From Verrucomicrobiota bacterium (GTDB taxonomy: Bacteria > Verrucomicrobiota > Verrucomicrobiia > Opitutales > Opitutaceae), in the NCBI GenBank assembly GCA_023430565.1, contig JAEZAD010000035.1:1-6990 (forward strand): a stretch of DNA of 6,990 bases, read 5' to 3'. The notes beneath the pieces are model-generated. The model did not search any database. It was not told the origin of the DNA and worked only from the letters and a program-made list of their open reading frames with translations. A program made the position numbers and the translations under genes. The first letter of the stretch is position 1. Every line of letters begins with the position of its first letter. Shown one piece after another: positions 5,995-6,990 of the stretch.

Positions 5995-6279
5995 ATGAAA
6001 AGCGCCTACGAACTCGCGATGGAACGCCTCGCCAAGTCCGACCCGGATGCGGGTCGCAAACTCACCGCCGAAGAAAAAGGCCGGCTCGCCGAGATCGATC
6101 GTGTTTACCAAGGCAAAATCGCCGAACGCGAAATCTTCCTGAAGAAGCAGCTCAACGAGGCCCTCGTCGCCGGCAACGCCGACGAGTATCAAAAAATCCA
6201 GCAGCAGATCGCGAGCGAACGCGCCCGGCTGGAGGAAGAGCGCGAAGACGAAAAAGAGCGCGTGCGCCGCGCGAAGTGA
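5995..6279 (+). CDS. Small charged helical protein of unknown function
   Basis: The product is 94 residues, very rich in Glu, Lys, Arg and Ala, with no Cys, Trp, signal peptide or membrane segment, so it is probably cytoplasmic. Helix 1 (about residues 24-58, including LAEIDRVYQGKIAEREIFLK) and helix 2 (about 62-92, including EYQKIQQQIASERARLEEER) are joined by an AGNADE turn, suggesting an antiparallel helical hairpin or coiled-coil dimer. The C-terminus is almost pure charge. The ATG at 5995 is preferred; a GTG at 5968 in the same frame would add nine residues encoded by the repeat array. The sequence before the ATG is CCTCC-rich rather than GGAGG, so no Shine-Dalgarno is present. It may share a transcript with comEC (60-bp gap), but nothing else links it to DNA uptake. 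I do not recognise the family. Confidence 0.7.
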   Translation: MKSAYELAMERLAKSDPDAGRKLTAEEKGRLAEIDRVYQGKIAEREIFLKKQLNEALVAGNADEYQKIQQQIASERARLEEEREDEKERVRRAK

Positions 6280-6298
6280 ACGCGCCCAGGGCGCTCAC
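6276..6298. terminator. Hairpin spanning the stop codons of two converging genes
   Basis: GCGCCC (6282-6287) and GGGCGC (6289-6294) form a tight GC stem, extended by GTGA (6276-6279) pairing with TCAC (6295-6298) across a 2-nt bulge. The stop codons of both converging genes lie inside the stem arms. The structure reads the same way on both strands and could act as a shared 3'-end signal. No T-tract follows, so Rho-independent termination is not certain. Confidence 0.35.
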
Positions 6299-6990
6299 TC
6301 CCCTGCTCTGATCCGCGCCGTCGCCATCTCGGCGAAAGGCTTGAACGTCGACGTAAGCTGCCGCGTCTGATCGCGCGAAATCCGCAAGACCGCGAGCGGC
6401 TCCAGTGCGCGCACGGTCGCCGTGCGGCGAACATCCTGCAGCACCGCGACCTCCCCGAAATGCTCGCCGGCGCCGAGCGTCGCGACGCGTTCCTCGCCGC
6501 CGTCGGGCGTTGCGCGCACGACCTCGACCGAGCCCGATTGGATGAGATACATCGAGCGGCCGACATCGCCCTCGCGCACGATCGCCTGACCGGCCTCGTA
6601 GAGCTCGCGCACGACACCCATGTGCTCGCTCGACGCGCCGACACTCGTCACGTCCCGCCCGAAAAACGGCACGACCATCCAATCAAGCAGCGTCCGCACG
6701 CGTTTCGACCATGCGGGCAAATAAGCGATCATGCAGCCGCGCCAGACAAACCACGCCGGCCAGCCTTTCAGCGGCACACCCCAGAGTTGTCCCACCGCCT
6801 GCCCAAACCCGAGCACGCAACAATCGCCCATGCCGGTGAACGCATACGGTTTCAAAGCCCGTCCGCGCAGATGCCGGAGAATATTCGTCCCGAGCGTCGC
6901 CCCGCCTTGCATCGCGTAGAGCGCGAGCGGCGGCGCGATCTCGCCATTCTTCATCGGCACGCCGGCGCAATCGCCCGCCGACCACACCCC
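6295..6990 (-). CDS. Type II NADH dehydrogenase fused to a cyclic-nucleotide-binding domain (C-terminal part; 5' end outside the window)
   Basis: Only the last 231 codons are present; the frame stays open to the window edge. NDH-2 enzymes are FAD proteins on the inner membrane that pass electrons from NADH to quinone without pumping protons. The visible part opens with GVWSAGDCAGVP, the FAD-contacting xxGD motif of this superfamily. It continues with family features: ALYAMQGGATLGTNILRHLRG, LKPYAFTGMGDCCVLGFGQA, GWPAWFVWRG, and the amphipathic membrane-anchoring segment LPAWSKRVRTLLDW. After FFGRD a cNMP-binding domain follows (about the last 105 residues): a beta-roll LYEAGQAIVREGDVGRSMYL and the phosphate-binding cassette FGEVAVLQDVRRTATV, which retains the Glu and Arg that contact the nucleotide in CRP-type domains. 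No DNA-binding domain follows. A GTG at 6987 is an internal Val, not a start. The fusion suggests respiratory electron entry tuned by a nucleotide. Confidence 0.85.
   Translation of the reverse strand, partial: GVWSAGDCAGVPMKNGEIAPPLALYAMQGGATLGTNILRHLRGRALKPYAFTGMGDCCVLGFGQAVGQLWGVPLKGWPAWFVWRGCMIAYLPAWSKRVRTLLDWMVVPFFGRDVTSVGASSEHMGVVRELYEAGQAIVREGDVGRSMYLIQSGSVEVVRATPDGGEERVATLGAGEHFGEVAVLQDVRRTATVRALEPLAVLRISRDQTRQLTSTFKPFAEMATARIRAGE

Noticed and set aside
4548..6311. A 587-codon open frame overlapping comEC and the helical-protein gene
   Set aside because: It is an Arg/Ala/Pro-rich out-of-frame reading that runs through the intergenic repeat array; the comEC frame carries all the family motifs.
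6295..6987. A complete 230-codon gene starting at GTG 6987
   Set aside because: The GTG is the Val of a VWSAGDC motif internal to the NADH dehydrogenase, and the frame continues upstream to the window edge.

Overview
The window is GC-rich, gene-dense bacterial DNA. It holds six protein-coding genes, one of them cut by the right edge, separated by short intergenic gaps rich in repeats. No rRNA, tRNA, CRISPR array, transposase or phage gene is visible. The base composition, the lack of clear Shine-Dalgarno sequences and the style of the intergenic repeats (TTCGTG/TTCGCG arrays, ATCCGTG-type inverted repeats, GTAG-footed palindromes) suggest a Verrucomicrobiota genome, possibly of the Opitutaceae. 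This is an inference from general familiarity and was not checked against any database.

Layout from left to right. 120-1916 (+) is an OPT-family oligopeptide/metal-chelate transporter. It converges on 2078-2500 (-), a small exported protein of unknown function. The gap between them holds a pair of inverted REP-like palindromes (1926-1979), a C9 run and a second palindromic repeat (1993-2017). The gap 2501-2767 has no gene but contains a MITE-like 131-bp element with 30-bp terminal inverted repeats (2560-2690), a separate palindrome (2718-2737) and a further repeat array. 2768-4117 (-) is rarA, the AAA+ replication-fork ATPase. It is divergent from 4297-5934 (+), a ComEC/Rec2-type DNA-uptake channel that lacks the usual C-terminal metallo-beta-lactamase domain. 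Their shared 179-bp upstream region carries more repeats and a strong hairpin just before comEC. 5995-6279 (+) encodes a small charged helical protein. It converges on 6295-6990 (-), the C-terminal part of a type II NADH dehydrogenase fused to a cyclic-nucleotide-binding domain.

The genes do not form one pathway. rarA and comEC share a DNA-handling theme (fork rescue and DNA import) and a divergent control region; the others look like ordinary housekeeping or accessory genes. The points most worth following are the NADH dehydrogenase/cNMP-sensor fusion, the domain-reduced ComEC, and the repeat families, several of which end close upstream of start codons and point toward the gene. I see no convincing complete new defence or mobile system.
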